NCBI GenBank assembly: GCA_040881985.1
Contig: JBBECE010000001.1
Span: 1-49,627 of the forward strand
Source of the DNA: JBBECE01 sp040881985
GTDB lineage: Bacteria > Pseudomonadota > Alphaproteobacteria > Rhizobiales > Devosiaceae
DNA length: 49,627 nucleotides
Direction of reading: 5' to 3'
Shown here: in pieces, positions 42,506 to 49,627 of the stretch
Layout of the letters: each line of letters begins with the position of its first letter
How positions within the stretch are numbered: the first letter of the stretch is position 1
Translations under genes and position numbers: made by a program
Notes under the pieces: model-generated
Database searches by the model: none
What the model saw: the letters and a program-made list of their open reading frames with translations, nothing else
Told to the model about the DNA's origin: nothing

Positions 42506-42819
42506 TGAGGTGGCTGGCGGGCGTTGCGGGGTTGGCGCTTTTGGCGGCCCCGGCGATGGCCCAGACCCAGGACGACCGGGCGAAGATTGTTGCGGCCTGC
42601 GAGACGGAAATGACCATGCCGGCGGGCACCTGCGACTGCATCGCCGATCTCGGGCTCGAACAGCTTGAGCCGAAGCTCTATTCCATGCTGGCGACCATGC
42701 TGACCGATCCGCAAGGCGCGGCGTCCCTCGCTGCCTCGGGCCAGCTTACCCCCGTGGAGGCGATGACGGTCGGCATGTTCCTCGTCACGGCGCCGCAGCA
42801 ATGCGCCTTGCCGCAATAG
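42502..42819 (+). CDS. Small secreted four-cysteine protein 2 (between DUF3052 and sdhB)
   Basis: This 105-aa protein has a signal peptide (residues 1-20, ending APAMA) and cysteines C33, C44, C46 and C101, spaced C-x10-C-x-C-x54-C, ending PQQCALPQ. The pattern and tail match the protein encoded just upstream of DUF3052, so the two are paralogues of the same small family. The start overlaps the DUF3052 stop. It ends 15 bp before sdhB. Confidence 0.8.
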   Translation: MMRWLAGVAGLALLAAPAMAQTQDDRAKIVAACETEMTMPAGTCDCIADLGLEQLEPKLYSMLATMLTDPQGAASLAASGQLTPVEAMTVGMFLVTAPQQCALPQ

Positions 42820-42834
42820 GACCCCCGCACAGCC

Positions 42835-43614
42835 ATGGCCCAGTTCACTCTGCCGAAAGGATCGAAGCCGGTCGAAGGCATAACCTGGCCGAAGCCGGTC
42901 GGGGCGACCGCTGCGCGCGAGCTCAGGGTCTATCGCTACGACCCCGATACCGGGGGCAATCCGCGCATCGATACCTACTCGATCGATGCCGATGATTGCG
43001 GTCCGATGGTGCTCGACGCGCTGCTCTGGATCAAAAACCACATCGATCCGACGCTGACCCTCAGGCGATCCTGCCGGGAAGGGGTGTGCGGGTCTTGCGC
43101 GATGAACATCGACGGGCTCAATACCCTGGCCTGTACCACGGCGATGGACGAGATCGGCGGGGCGATCAAAATCTATCCGCTGCCGCATCTGCCGGTCATC
43201 AAGGACCTGGTGCCTGACCTTTCGACCTTTTATGCGCAGCATCGGGCGATCGAGCCGTGGCTGAAGACAACGACTCCGGCGCCACGCACCGAATGGTTGC
43301 AGTCGCACGCCGACCGGGAGAAGCTTGATGGGCTCTACGAATGCATCCTCTGCGCCTGTTGCTCGACCTCGTGTCCGAGCTATTGGTGGAACGGCGAGCG
43401 CTATCTGGGGCCGGCGGTTTTGCTGCAGGCTTATCGCTGGCTGATCGATAGCCGCGACGAGGCCCGGGGCGAGCGGCTCGATGCTCTCGAGGATCCGTTC
43501 CGGCTCTATCGTTGTCACACGATCATGAACTGCGCCAATGCCTGCCCGAAGGGTCTCAATCCGGCCAAGGCGATCGGGGAGATCAAGAAAATGCTGGTCG
43601 AACGGCGAATTTAG
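42835..43614 (+). CDS. sdhB: Succinate dehydrogenase iron-sulfur subunit
   Basis: This 259-aa subunit carries electrons from FAD to quinone. The [2Fe-2S] cysteines are C80, C85, C88 and C100 (CREGVCGSC). The [4Fe-4S] ligands C170, C173 and C176 lie in ECILCACCSTSC, with C237 of NCANACPKG completing it. The [3Fe-4S] ligands are C180, C227 and C233. Family N-terminal strands and the plug region are complete. It lies after the three small inserted genes and 9 bp before the TerB-like gene. Confidence 0.97.
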   Translation: MAQFTLPKGSKPVEGITWPKPVGATAARELRVYRYDPDTGGNPRIDTYSIDADDCGPMVLDALLWIKNHIDPTLTLRRSCREGVCGSCAMNIDGLNTLACTTAMDEIGGAIKIYPLPHLPVIKDLVPDLSTFYAQHRAIEPWLKTTTPAPRTEWLQSHADREKLDGLYECILCACCSTSCPSYWWNGERYLGPAVLLQAYRWLIDSRDEARGERLDALEDPFRLYRCHTIMNCANACPKGLNPAKAIGEIKKMLVERRI

Positions 43615-43623
43615 GGGCGCTCC

Positions 43624-44145
43624 ATGCAAACGTTGCTCGTCGTTCTCGGTATTCTCTCGGCAGCCGCCATCTGGTGGTACCGGCTGAAGACCATCCGCGC
43701 GGCGGCCGGCGAGGCCGCGCAAGTGGCAGGCAAGGTCGGGCGCGACCTGAAGCGCCGCACGGCGCGCCGACGGGCGGCGGACGCCTCACTCGACGGAATC
43801 GAGGACCCGGTGACGGCAGCGGCGACCGTGCTTGTCGCGATCGCGGCGGACGAGATTCCGCTCACCCCGCGCGATGAAGCGGTAATCCGCGCTGCGCTGC
43901 TGAAGGTCGCAACGAAAGCCGAGGCCGACGAGGCAATCGACTATGCCAGGTGGGTCAATACTCAGGTCGACGACCCGGCCCTCGTCATCGACCGGCTGGC
44001 TCCGCTTTTCAGGGCGCGACTCGATGCAAAGCAGCGCGCCGAACTCGTCGCGTTGATCGACGCGGTCAAGGCGGGGATCACCTATTCGACCCGCTACGAC
44101 GAATGGCGGGAACGGGTCGTCTCGCGGCTTGATAAGGTCAATTGA
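43624..44145 (+). CDS. TerB-like protein with N-terminal membrane helix
   Basis: This 173-aa protein has one N-terminal hydrophobic helix (residues 3-19), a basic stretch, and then a helical domain that resembles the TerB (tellurite resistance-like) fold: AATVLVAIAADEIPLTPRDE, LFRARLDAKQRAELVALIDAV. Family members often have metal-binding acidic residues, and the acidic region around ADEI could serve; this is inferred. Its stop overlaps the DUF2007 start by 1 bp (TGATG). Confidence 0.65.
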   Translation: MQTLLVVLGILSAAAIWWYRLKTIRAAAGEAAQVAGKVGRDLKRRTARRRAADASLDGIEDPVTAAATVLVAIAADEIPLTPRDEAVIRAALLKVATKAEADEAIDYARWVNTQVDDPALVIDRLAPLFRARLDAKQRAELVALIDAVKAGITYSTRYDEWRERVVSRLDKVN

Positions 44146-44369
44146 TGCGCTTCGTCACCGTCCTGACGCTTCGCGATGCCGGCAAGGCGCGGGTCATCGT
44201 CGCGGCACTGCGGGCGCACGGATTCCACCCGCTCGAAGGCACGGAGAACGGGGCGCCGGGTTTGCCGGGGGTCATCGGGCTCAACGGCATCGAGATCAAG
44301 GTTCCGGCCGACGAGGCGGAGGATGCCGCGATCCTGGCAGGGGCGCTGAGCCGGGACATGGGTGAATGA
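44145..44369 (+). CDS. DUF2007 domain protein
   Basis: This 74-aa protein has the small alpha/beta fold of DUF2007 (putative signal-transducing protein): RFVTVLTLRDAGKARVIVAALRAHGF at the N-terminus, a central GLNGIEIKVP strand and a C-terminal helix DEAEDAAILAGAL. I use ATG 44145 rather than the TTG one codon earlier. It overlaps the stop of the TerB-like gene by one base. Confidence 0.72.
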   Translation: MRFVTVLTLRDAGKARVIVAALRAHGFHPLEGTENGAPGLPGVIGLNGIEIKVPADEAEDAAILAGALSRDMGE

Positions 44370-44493
44370 AGGCGCGGCCGGTTGCCCGGCGGTCGCAAAC
44401 TGGCCACATTCTTTGAGGTTGTTGGTACCTTGAGTTGACTCTGATCCCAATGTCGGCGATCAGGCCCGACACGGTCGGCAACGGAGCGACGGA

Positions 44494-45120
44494 ATGAAAT
44501 CTGGCGGCAGGACCGCGATCTGGGCGGTCGTCGGCGCGATGGCGTTGACGGGCTGCACCACATCGTCGTCCACTCCGGGCGCCGATATTGGCGCGCCGCT
44601 GCCGCAACTGACCCCGGTCGAGACCGGGGCGGTGCAGCAGGGCAGCCTGCCGCCGGTTGGCAGCGATCCGCAACAGACGTCCTCGACCGATCTCAACCCG
44701 CCTTTCGGCGTGGTTGGGGACGGCTCCGATTCCGCCGACCCGCTGCTGCAGGGCAATGGCGGGGTCGCGCCCGACGGTTCTTTCGTTACCCTCGACGACC
44801 TCAATTCAGGCGACAGCGTCGCCAGCGTCGGCGGCCCGCTGACCGTCGAGGACCTTCTGGGTGGCTGGACGATTACCGATACGACCAGTTCCTGCCGGCT
44901 CAACCTGACCTATACCGCCAAGGAAGAAACCGGCCGCTATCGCGCCTCAGCGCCGGGCTGCGACGTTGCCGGGGTTGCCGCCGTCGCCTCCTGGCAGCTC
45001 GCCGGCAGCCAGGTGCAACTCTACAACGAACCGGGACAATTGATGGCGACGCTGCTCCTGAGCGGGGGCCGTTTCGTCGGCACCATGGCCGGGGGTCGGG
45101 GCATCACCATGGAACGCTGA
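44494..45120 (+). CDS. Omp19-like lipoprotein with AprI/Inh protease-inhibitor domain
   Basis: This 208-aa lipoprotein has the lipobox LTGC (C21) after a hydrophobic signal, a Ser/Pro/Gly-rich linker (about 22-115) and an AprI/Inh-type beta-barrel inhibitor domain (about 117-205): LLGGWTITDTTSSCRLNL, C134 and C156 as the likely disulfide, and LLLSGGRFVGTM. Brucella Omp19 has the same plan. The linker here is longer. It follows a 124-bp gap and ends at a hairpin that may terminate it. Confidence 0.88.
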   Translation: MKSGGRTAIWAVVGAMALTGCTTSSSTPGADIGAPLPQLTPVETGAVQQGSLPPVGSDPQQTSSTDLNPPFGVVGDGSDSADPLLQGNGGVAPDGSFVTLDDLNSGDSVASVGGPLTVEDLLGGWTITDTTSSCRLNLTYTAKEETGRYRASAPGCDVAGVAAVASWQLAGSQVQLYNEPGQLMATLLLSGGRFVGTMAGGRGITMER

Positions 45121-45148
45121 CCGGCCGATGCACGCCATCGGCGCCGGT
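45120..45148 (+). terminator. Possible terminator after the Omp19-like gene
   Basis: Nested arms ACCGG/CCGGT and CCGATG/CATCGG with a 5-nt loop and a 2-nt bulge begin in the last base of the stop codon and are followed by TCTTCC. The T content after the stem is modest, so the site is only probable. Confidence 0.4.
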
Positions 45149-45396
45149 TCTTCCAAAGATCGATTCGTCGCTGGCGTCTACCAAGCGCTGGTCGCCGGTG
45201 GGTGGGGCTGATGGGCGACCCGGCCCAGCTTGACTGCGATTTGACGCGCGACAAGACGGCGGCGCAGGCCGGAGAACTGGTCTTCTGAAGAGGCCCGAAA
45301 GGCGGGGATTGGCGCCGCCGCCGCGGCTTGCCTGCGACACATGTTGGCGCTAAGGAGGGCGCGTTCGCTCGGCTCGACCCTCGGGGACCCTCACGC

Positions 45397-46359
45397 ATGG
45401 CGCGCAGAAAAATCGCCCTGGTCGGCGCCGGGCAGATCGGCGGCACGCTTGCGCATGTGGCCGTGCTGAAGGAGCTGGGCGATGTGGTGCTTTTCGACAT
45501 TGTCGACGGGGTGCCGCAAGGCAAGGCGCTCGATTTGAGCCAGTCGGGGCCGATCGAGGATTTCGACGCCAAACTCGCCGGAACATCGGAATACAGGGAC
45601 ATTGCCGGGGCGGACGTGGTCATCGTCACCGCCGGGGTGCCGCGCAAACCGGGCATGAGCCGTGACGACCTCCTTGAGATCAATCTCAAGGTGATGGAAC
45701 AGGTCGGGGCCGGCATCTCCAAGTACGCGCCGGACGCGTTCGTCATCTGCATCACCAATCCGCTCGACGCCATGGTCTGGGCGCTGCAGCGGTTCTCGGG
45801 CCTGCCCACCAACCGGGTCGTCGGCATGGCGGGGGTGCTGGATTCAGCGCGGTTCCGGCATTTCATCGCTAGCGAACTCGGGGTTTCGGTCGAGGATGTC
45901 AGCGCCTTCGTACTCGGCGGACACGGGGATTCAATGGTGCCGCTGCCGCGCTATTCGACCGTCGCAGGGGTGCCGCTGACCGATCTCGTCAAGATGGGCT
46001 GGCTCAGCCGCGAACGGCTTGACGAAATCATCCAGCGCACCCGCGACGGGGGCGCCGAGATTGTCGGGCTCCTCAAGACCGGCTCGGCTTACTATGCGCC
46101 GGCGACCGCGGCGATCGCGATGGCGGAGAGCTTTCTCAAGGACAAGAAGCGGGTATTGCCCTGCGCCGCGTATCTGAAGGGCGAGTTCGGGGTCAAAGGC
46201 ACCTATGTCGGGGTGCCGGTCGTGATCGGGGCCGGCGGGGTCGAGCGCGTGGTCGAGATTGCGCTGAACCGGTCCGAGCAGAACGCCTTCGACAAGTCGG
46301 TCGAGGCGGTGCAGCGGCTGATCGCCGATTGCAGGAAGATCGCGCCGAAACTCAACTGA
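45397..46359 (+). CDS. mdh: Malate dehydrogenase
   Basis: This 320-aa enzyme oxidises malate to oxaloacetate. It is of the LDH-like MDH type seen in alphaproteobacteria: KIALVGAGQIGG at the N-terminus, GVPRKPGMSRDDLL with the substrate Arg, ITNPLDAM, MAGVLDSARFR and the catalytic histidine in LGGHGDSMV. I use the ATG at 45397, the family N-terminus; a start at 45328 adds 23 residues. It precedes sucC by 43 bp. Confidence 0.96.
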   Translation: MARRKIALVGAGQIGGTLAHVAVLKELGDVVLFDIVDGVPQGKALDLSQSGPIEDFDAKLAGTSEYRDIAGADVVIVTAGVPRKPGMSRDDLLEINLKVMEQVGAGISKYAPDAFVICITNPLDAMVWALQRFSGLPTNRVVGMAGVLDSARFRHFIASELGVSVEDVSAFVLGGHGDSMVPLPRYSTVAGVPLTDLVKMGWLSRERLDEIIQRTRDGGAEIVGLLKTGSAYYAPATAAIAMAESFLKDKKRVLPCAAYLKGEFGVKGTYVGVPVVIGAGGVERVVEIALNRSEQNAFDKSVEAVQRLIADCRKIAPKLN

Positions 46360-46402
46360 TGGGGCGTTCGCGCCCGCCATCCCCGCGCGGGAGAATGACG
46401 CG

Positions 46403-47602
46403 ATGAACATCCACGAATACCAGGCGAAGGCGCTGCTCCGCGATTTCGGGCTGCCGGTCGCCAAGGGGGTGCCGGTCTTTGCGGCGGGGGAAGCCGAGAC
46501 GGCGGCGCAGACGCTTGACGCGTCGGTCTGGGTGGTCAAATCGCAGATTCATGCCGGCGGTCGCGGCAAGGGAAAGTTCAAGGGACTGGGCCCCGACGCC
46601 AAAGGCGGGGTACGGCTCGCCCGCTCCGTCGGGGAGGTCAAGGCCCACGTCGCCGAGATGCTCGGGGCGACGCTCGTCACCAAACAGACGGGGCCCGCGG
46701 GCAAGCGGGTCAACCGGCTTTATCTCGAAGCCGGTGCCCAAATCGCCCGCGAACTCTATGTCTCTCTGCTGGTCGATCGCCGGGCCGGGCGGGTCGCCTT
46801 CGTCGCCTCGACCGAGGGCGGCATGGAAATCGAAACCGTCGCCGCCGAGTCGCCGGGGAAAATCGTCACCCTGCCGATTGATCCGATCGAGGGGACGACG
46901 GCGGCGGACGCGGCCCGCCTTTGCGACGCCTTGCGGCTCGACGGGGCGGCACGCGCCGATGGAATGAGGGTGTTCCCGGCGCTCTACCGCGCGTTTGTCG
47001 AGAAGGACATGAGCCTGCTCGAAATCAACCCGCTGGTTGTGCTCGAGGACGGGCATCTGTGGCTCCTAGATGCGAAAATCTCCTTCGACGACAATGCGCT
47101 TTTCCGCCACCCGGACCTCGAGGCGCTGCGCGACCCCGGCGAGGAGAACGAGAAGGAAATCGAGGCGAAGCGACACGAGCTCGCCTATGTGGCGCTGGAC
47201 GGCAATATCGGCTGCCTGGTCAACGGGGCCGGGCTCGCCATGGCGACCATGGACATCATCAAACTCCATGGTGCCCGACCGGCGAACTTCCTCGATGTGG
47301 GCGGCGGAGCAAACGCGCAAAAAGTCAGCGCGGCGTTTAAGATCATCACCGCCGATCCGAACGTGAAGGGCGTTCTGGTCAACATTTTCGGCGGAATTTT
47401 GCGGTGCGACGTGCTGGCCGAAGGGGTGCTGGCGGCGGTTCGCGAGGTCGGGTTAAAAGTGCCGCTGGTGGTGCGACTGGAGGGAACCAAGGCGGCGGAG
47501 GGCAAGAAAATGCTCGACGACAGCGATCTCGACGTCATCTCCGCAGACGATCTCGACGACGCGGCGCGGAAGATCGTCGCGGCGATCAAGGACCGCAAAT
47601 AG
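46403..47602 (+). CDS. sucC: Succinyl-CoA ligase (ADP-forming) beta subunit
   Basis: This 399-aa subunit binds nucleotide and succinate. The ATP-grasp domain starts NIHEYQAKALLRDFG and contains SQIHAGGRGKGK; the C-terminal domain has NIGCLVNGAGLAMATMD and NIFGGILRCD. The stop at 47600-47602 abuts the ATG of a 40-codon ORF. It follows mdh in the usual alphaproteobacterial order mdh-sucC-sucD-sucA. Confidence 0.97.
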   Translation: MNIHEYQAKALLRDFGLPVAKGVPVFAAGEAETAAQTLDASVWVVKSQIHAGGRGKGKFKGLGPDAKGGVRLARSVGEVKAHVAEMLGATLVTKQTGPAGKRVNRLYLEAGAQIARELYVSLLVDRRAGRVAFVASTEGGMEIETVAAESPGKIVTLPIDPIEGTTAADAARLCDALRLDGAARADGMRVFPALYRAFVEKDMSLLEINPLVVLEDGHLWLLDAKISFDDNALFRHPDLEALRDPGEENEKEIEAKRHELAYVALDGNIGCLVNGAGLAMATMDIIKLHGARPANFLDVGGGANAQKVSAAFKIITADPNVKGVLVNIFGGILRCDVLAEGVLAAVREVGLKVPLVVRLEGTKAAEGKKMLDDSDLDVISADDLDDAARKIVAAIKDRK

Positions 47603-47725
47603 ATGCCAGACGCACCACAGCCGCTGACGAGGGCACCCGTGGCGCCGATCTTCGAGCCCGCCGGCACGCTCACAACGGGCATTGCGCCAGGCAATCTGAC
47701 ACCCACCGACCTGCAACGGCTCTAG
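47603..47725 (+). CDS. Possible 40-aa small protein between sucC and sucD
   Basis: This short frame begins with an ATG immediately after the sucC stop and ends with TAG 10 bp before the sucD start. It encodes 40 residues beginning MPDAPQPLTRAPVAPIF and ending TPTDLQRL, Pro/Thr/Ala-rich and without a membrane helix or cysteine. AAGGA lies about 10 nt upstream of the ATG, inside sucC. It could be a real small protein, a translational link that keeps ribosomes moving to the TTG start of sucD, or a chance frame. No homologue is recognised. Confidence 0.45.
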   Translation: MPDAPQPLTRAPVAPIFEPAGTLTTGIAPGNLTPTDLQRL

Positions 47726-47735
47726 GGGAGCGCAA

Positions 47736-48647
47736 TTGTCCATTCTCGTCGACAGCCGGACCAAAGTTCTGGTGCAGGGTCTGACCGGCAAGACCGGCAC
47801 CTTCCACACCGAGCAAGCGCTCGCCTATTTCGGCACCAAAATGGTCGGCGGGGTGCATCCGGCAAAGGGCGGGGAAATTTGGACCGGGGACGCGGCGGGA
47901 AGGAAGGTCGAGTTGCCGGTTTTCGCCTCGGTCGCGGAGGGCAGGGACAAGACCGGGGCCACGGCCTCGGTCGTCTACGTACCCCCCGTTGGCGCCGCCG
48001 GCGCGATCATCGAGGCGATCGAGGCGGAGATACCGCTGATTGTCGCGATCACCGAGGGAATCCCCGTGCTCGACATGGTCATGGTCAAGGCCCGGCTCGA
48101 GAAATCCGCCTCACAGCTTATCGGGCCGAACTGCCCGGGGGTTCTGACCCCCGAGGCGTGCAAGATCGGGATCATGCCCGGCAACATCTTTCGCAAGGGC
48201 TCGGTCGGGATTGTCTCGCGTTCGGGCACGCTTACCTATGAGGCGGTGTTCCAGACCACCAATGCCGGGCTCGGGCAATCGACCGCAGTCGGCATCGGGG
48301 GAGATCCCGTCAAAGGCACGGAATTCATCGACATCCTCGAATTGTTCCTCGCCGACTCGGCGACGCAATCGATCATCCTGATCGGGGAAATCGGGGGGTC
48401 GGCCGAAGAGGACGCGGCGCAGTTCCTGCTAGACGAGGCGCGGCGCGGCCGAAGCAAGCCGATGGCGGGGTTCATCGCCGGGTTGACGGCGCCGCAGGGG
48501 AGGACCATGGGACATGCGGGCGCGGTGATCTCGGGCGGCAAAGGCGGGGCAGCCAGCAAGATCGCGGCGCTCGAGGCGGCCGGGATGGCGCTCAGCCGCT
48601 CTCCGGCAAAGATCGGCGAATTGCTGCTCTCCGTCGTGAAGGGTTGA
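47736..48647 (+). CDS. sucD: Succinyl-CoA ligase (ADP-forming) alpha subunit
   Basis: This 303-aa subunit binds CoA and carries the phosphohistidine. It has the N-terminal CoA-binding part (VLVQGLTGKTGTFHTEQ), IGPNCPGVLTP and the active-site H260 in TMGHAGAVISGG, and is slightly longer than average (about 290 aa). The start is TTG 47736, preceded by AGGGGAG; no suitable ATG exists before the conserved N-terminus. It is separated from sucC by the 40-codon ORF. Confidence 0.97.
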   Translation: MSILVDSRTKVLVQGLTGKTGTFHTEQALAYFGTKMVGGVHPAKGGEIWTGDAAGRKVELPVFASVAEGRDKTGATASVVYVPPVGAAGAIIEAIEAEIPLIVAITEGIPVLDMVMVKARLEKSASQLIGPNCPGVLTPEACKIGIMPGNIFRKGSVGIVSRSGTLTYEAVFQTTNAGLGQSTAVGIGGDPVKGTEFIDILELFLADSATQSIILIGEIGGSAEEDAAQFLLDEARRGRSKPMAGFIAGLTAPQGRTMGHAGAVISGGKGGAASKIAALEAAGMALSRSPAKIGELLLSVVKG

Positions 48648-48727
48648 TTGGAGCATGCGCAAGGCTAGTGCTAACAGGTCTGCGGCCGGGCGCCTTGAGC
48701 CCCTCGCGCCGGCCGGCGGGAAGGGAA

Positions 48728-48746
48728 GGCGAGGCAATCCCTCGCC
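48728..48746 (+). promoter_or_regulatory. Hairpin just upstream of sucA start
   Basis: Arms GGCGAGG (48728-48734) and CCTCGCC (48740-48746) with a 5-nt loop end 9 nt before the sucA ATG. The only purine-rich segment, AAGGGAAGGCGAGG, is partly inside the stem, so the fold might limit ribosome access. Regulatory meaning is inferred. Confidence 0.45.
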
Positions 48747-48755
48747 ACGACAAGA

Positions 48756-49627
48756 ATGACCCGACAGGAACAGAACCAGGCGTTCCTCCGCACCTCTTTC
48801 CTTTACGGCGGCAACGCCGGCTACATCGAAAAGCTCTATGCCAGCTACAAGGCCGATTCGGGCAGCGTCGACGTGTCCTGGCGCTCGTTCTTCGACAAGC
48901 TGCCGGACGGGCCCGAGGACGCGCGCAAGGGCGCCGAGGGGCCGAGCTGGGGCCGGGGCGAGTGGCCGCAACCGGAAAACAGCGAGTGGGTCGCGGCGCT
49001 CGACGGGGACTGGGGCGGCATCGCCAGCCGCACCGCAACCGCGGTCATAGCCAGGGCGGCCGCCGCCGGGGAGGCGGTTTCGGCCGACGCGGTGCAGCGG
49101 GCAGCGCGAGATTCGATCCGCGCCATCATGATCATTCGCGCCTACCGGGCGCGCGGGCACCTGCATGCCGATCTCGACCCGCTGAAACTCAGGCCCGACG
49201 AGACGGCAGCCGAACTTGAGCCGGAAAGCTACGGCTTCACCCCAGCCGATTTCGAGCGGGAAATCTTCATCGACAATTATCTCGGGCTCGAATTCACAAC
49301 CGTTCCCGGGCTGCTTGAGATCCTCAAACGCACCTATTGCTCGACGCTCGGGATTGAGTTCATGCACGTCTCGGATCCCGAGGCAAAGGCCTGGCTGCAG
49401 GAGCGCATCGAGGGGCCGGACAAGGCGATCGCGTTTACCCCGGAAGGCAAAAAGGCGATCCTCAACAAGCTCGTGCAGGCCGAGGGTTTCGAGAAGTTCA
49501 TCGACGTCAAGTATACCGGCACCAAACGGTTCGGCCTCGACGGGGCAGAGGCGCTGATCCCGGCGCTCGAACAGATTATCAAGCGGGGCGGCGCGCTCGG
49601 GGTCAAAGACATCGTGCTCGGCATGGC
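48756..49627 (+). CDS. sucA: 2-oxoglutarate dehydrogenase E1 component (5' part, truncated by window end)
   Basis: The first 290 codons of SucA are present and the gene continues beyond the window. The N-terminus MTRQEQNQAFLRTSFLYGGN and YIEKLYASYKADSGSVD is typical of E1, followed by RAYRARGHLHADLDPL and a stretch ending GVKDIVLGM, the thiamine-diphosphate region start. The ATG at 48756 lies just after a hairpin and has no clear ribosome binding site. The gene lies 108 bp after sucD. Confidence 0.95.
   Translation, partial: MTRQEQNQAFLRTSFLYGGNAGYIEKLYASYKADSGSVDVSWRSFFDKLPDGPEDARKGAEGPSWGRGEWPQPENSEWVAALDGDWGGIASRTATAVIARAAAAGEAVSADAVQRAARDSIRAIMIIRAYRARGHLHADLDPLKLRPDETAAELEPESYGFTPADFEREIFIDNYLGLEFTTVPGLLEILKRTYCSTLGIEFMHVSDPEAKAWLQERIEGPDKAIAFTPEGKKAILNKLVQAEGFEKFIDVKYTGTKRFGLDGAEALIPALEQIIKRGGALGVKDIVLGM

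Overview
The window is high-GC DNA, about two thirds G+C by eye, from an alphaproteobacterium, most likely of the order Hyphomicrobiales (Rhizobiales). The markers are an Omp19-like AprI/Inh lipoprotein, a Mic60/mitofilin homologue inside a heme gene cluster, an SDHAF4-type (DUF1674) protein, a large 180-kDa-class NAD-glutamate dehydrogenase, the sdh-mdh-suc order, and palindromes with GTCATCCTCGGG-type arms. It is mostly core chromosome. I see no phage, insertion sequence, plasmid or CRISPR locus.

Left end (1-5.1 kb): a minus-strand CUT2-type sugar ABC operon with an unusual double-length permease, then a 665-bp non-coding stretch holding hairpin-rich repeats directly 3' of tRNA-Thr(CGT). 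5.1-9.6 kb: minus-strand hemC-hemD-mic60-hemY, tightly packed or overlapping. 9.7-14.9 kb: tsaD-gpsA-yciI on plus, a likely ETFB-type lysine methyltransferase on minus, EVE and DUF1761 proteins, the SDH assembly factor and htpX. 14.9-19.9 kb: rsmB, a heparinase II/III protein, a repeat-rich gap and purH. 19.9-26.1 kb: minus-strand NAD-glutamate dehydrogenase overlapping a UMF1 transporter.

26.2-38.5 kb: leucine and aspartate-family biosynthesis (leuC, then leuD-leuB-asd). It is interrupted by a minus-strand block: deoD, a HEAT-like protein, an unrecognised membrane protein, a ClpP-fold protease, DUF6152, DUF6644 and a PhoX-like secreted protein.

38.5-49.6 kb: the TCA-cycle block sdhCDA-[4-Cys protein]-[DUF3052]-[4-Cys protein]-sdhB, a TerB-like and a DUF2007 protein, an Omp19-like lipoprotein, mdh, sucC, a 40-codon small ORF, sucD and the start of sucA, which runs off the window. 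Together these supply complex II, malate dehydrogenase, succinyl-CoA synthetase and the E1 subunit of 2-oxoglutarate dehydrogenase.

The strongest leads for something undescribed are: (1) the paired four-cysteine secreted proteins around DUF3052 inside the sdh operon; (2) tandem hairpin units 3' of tRNA-Thr whose stems differ by compensatory changes; (3) the 40-aa ORF between sucC and sucD; (4) the fused permease and the long stem-loop upstream of it; (5) the membrane protein/ClpP-fold protease pair. All identifications are by reading motifs, with no database search.
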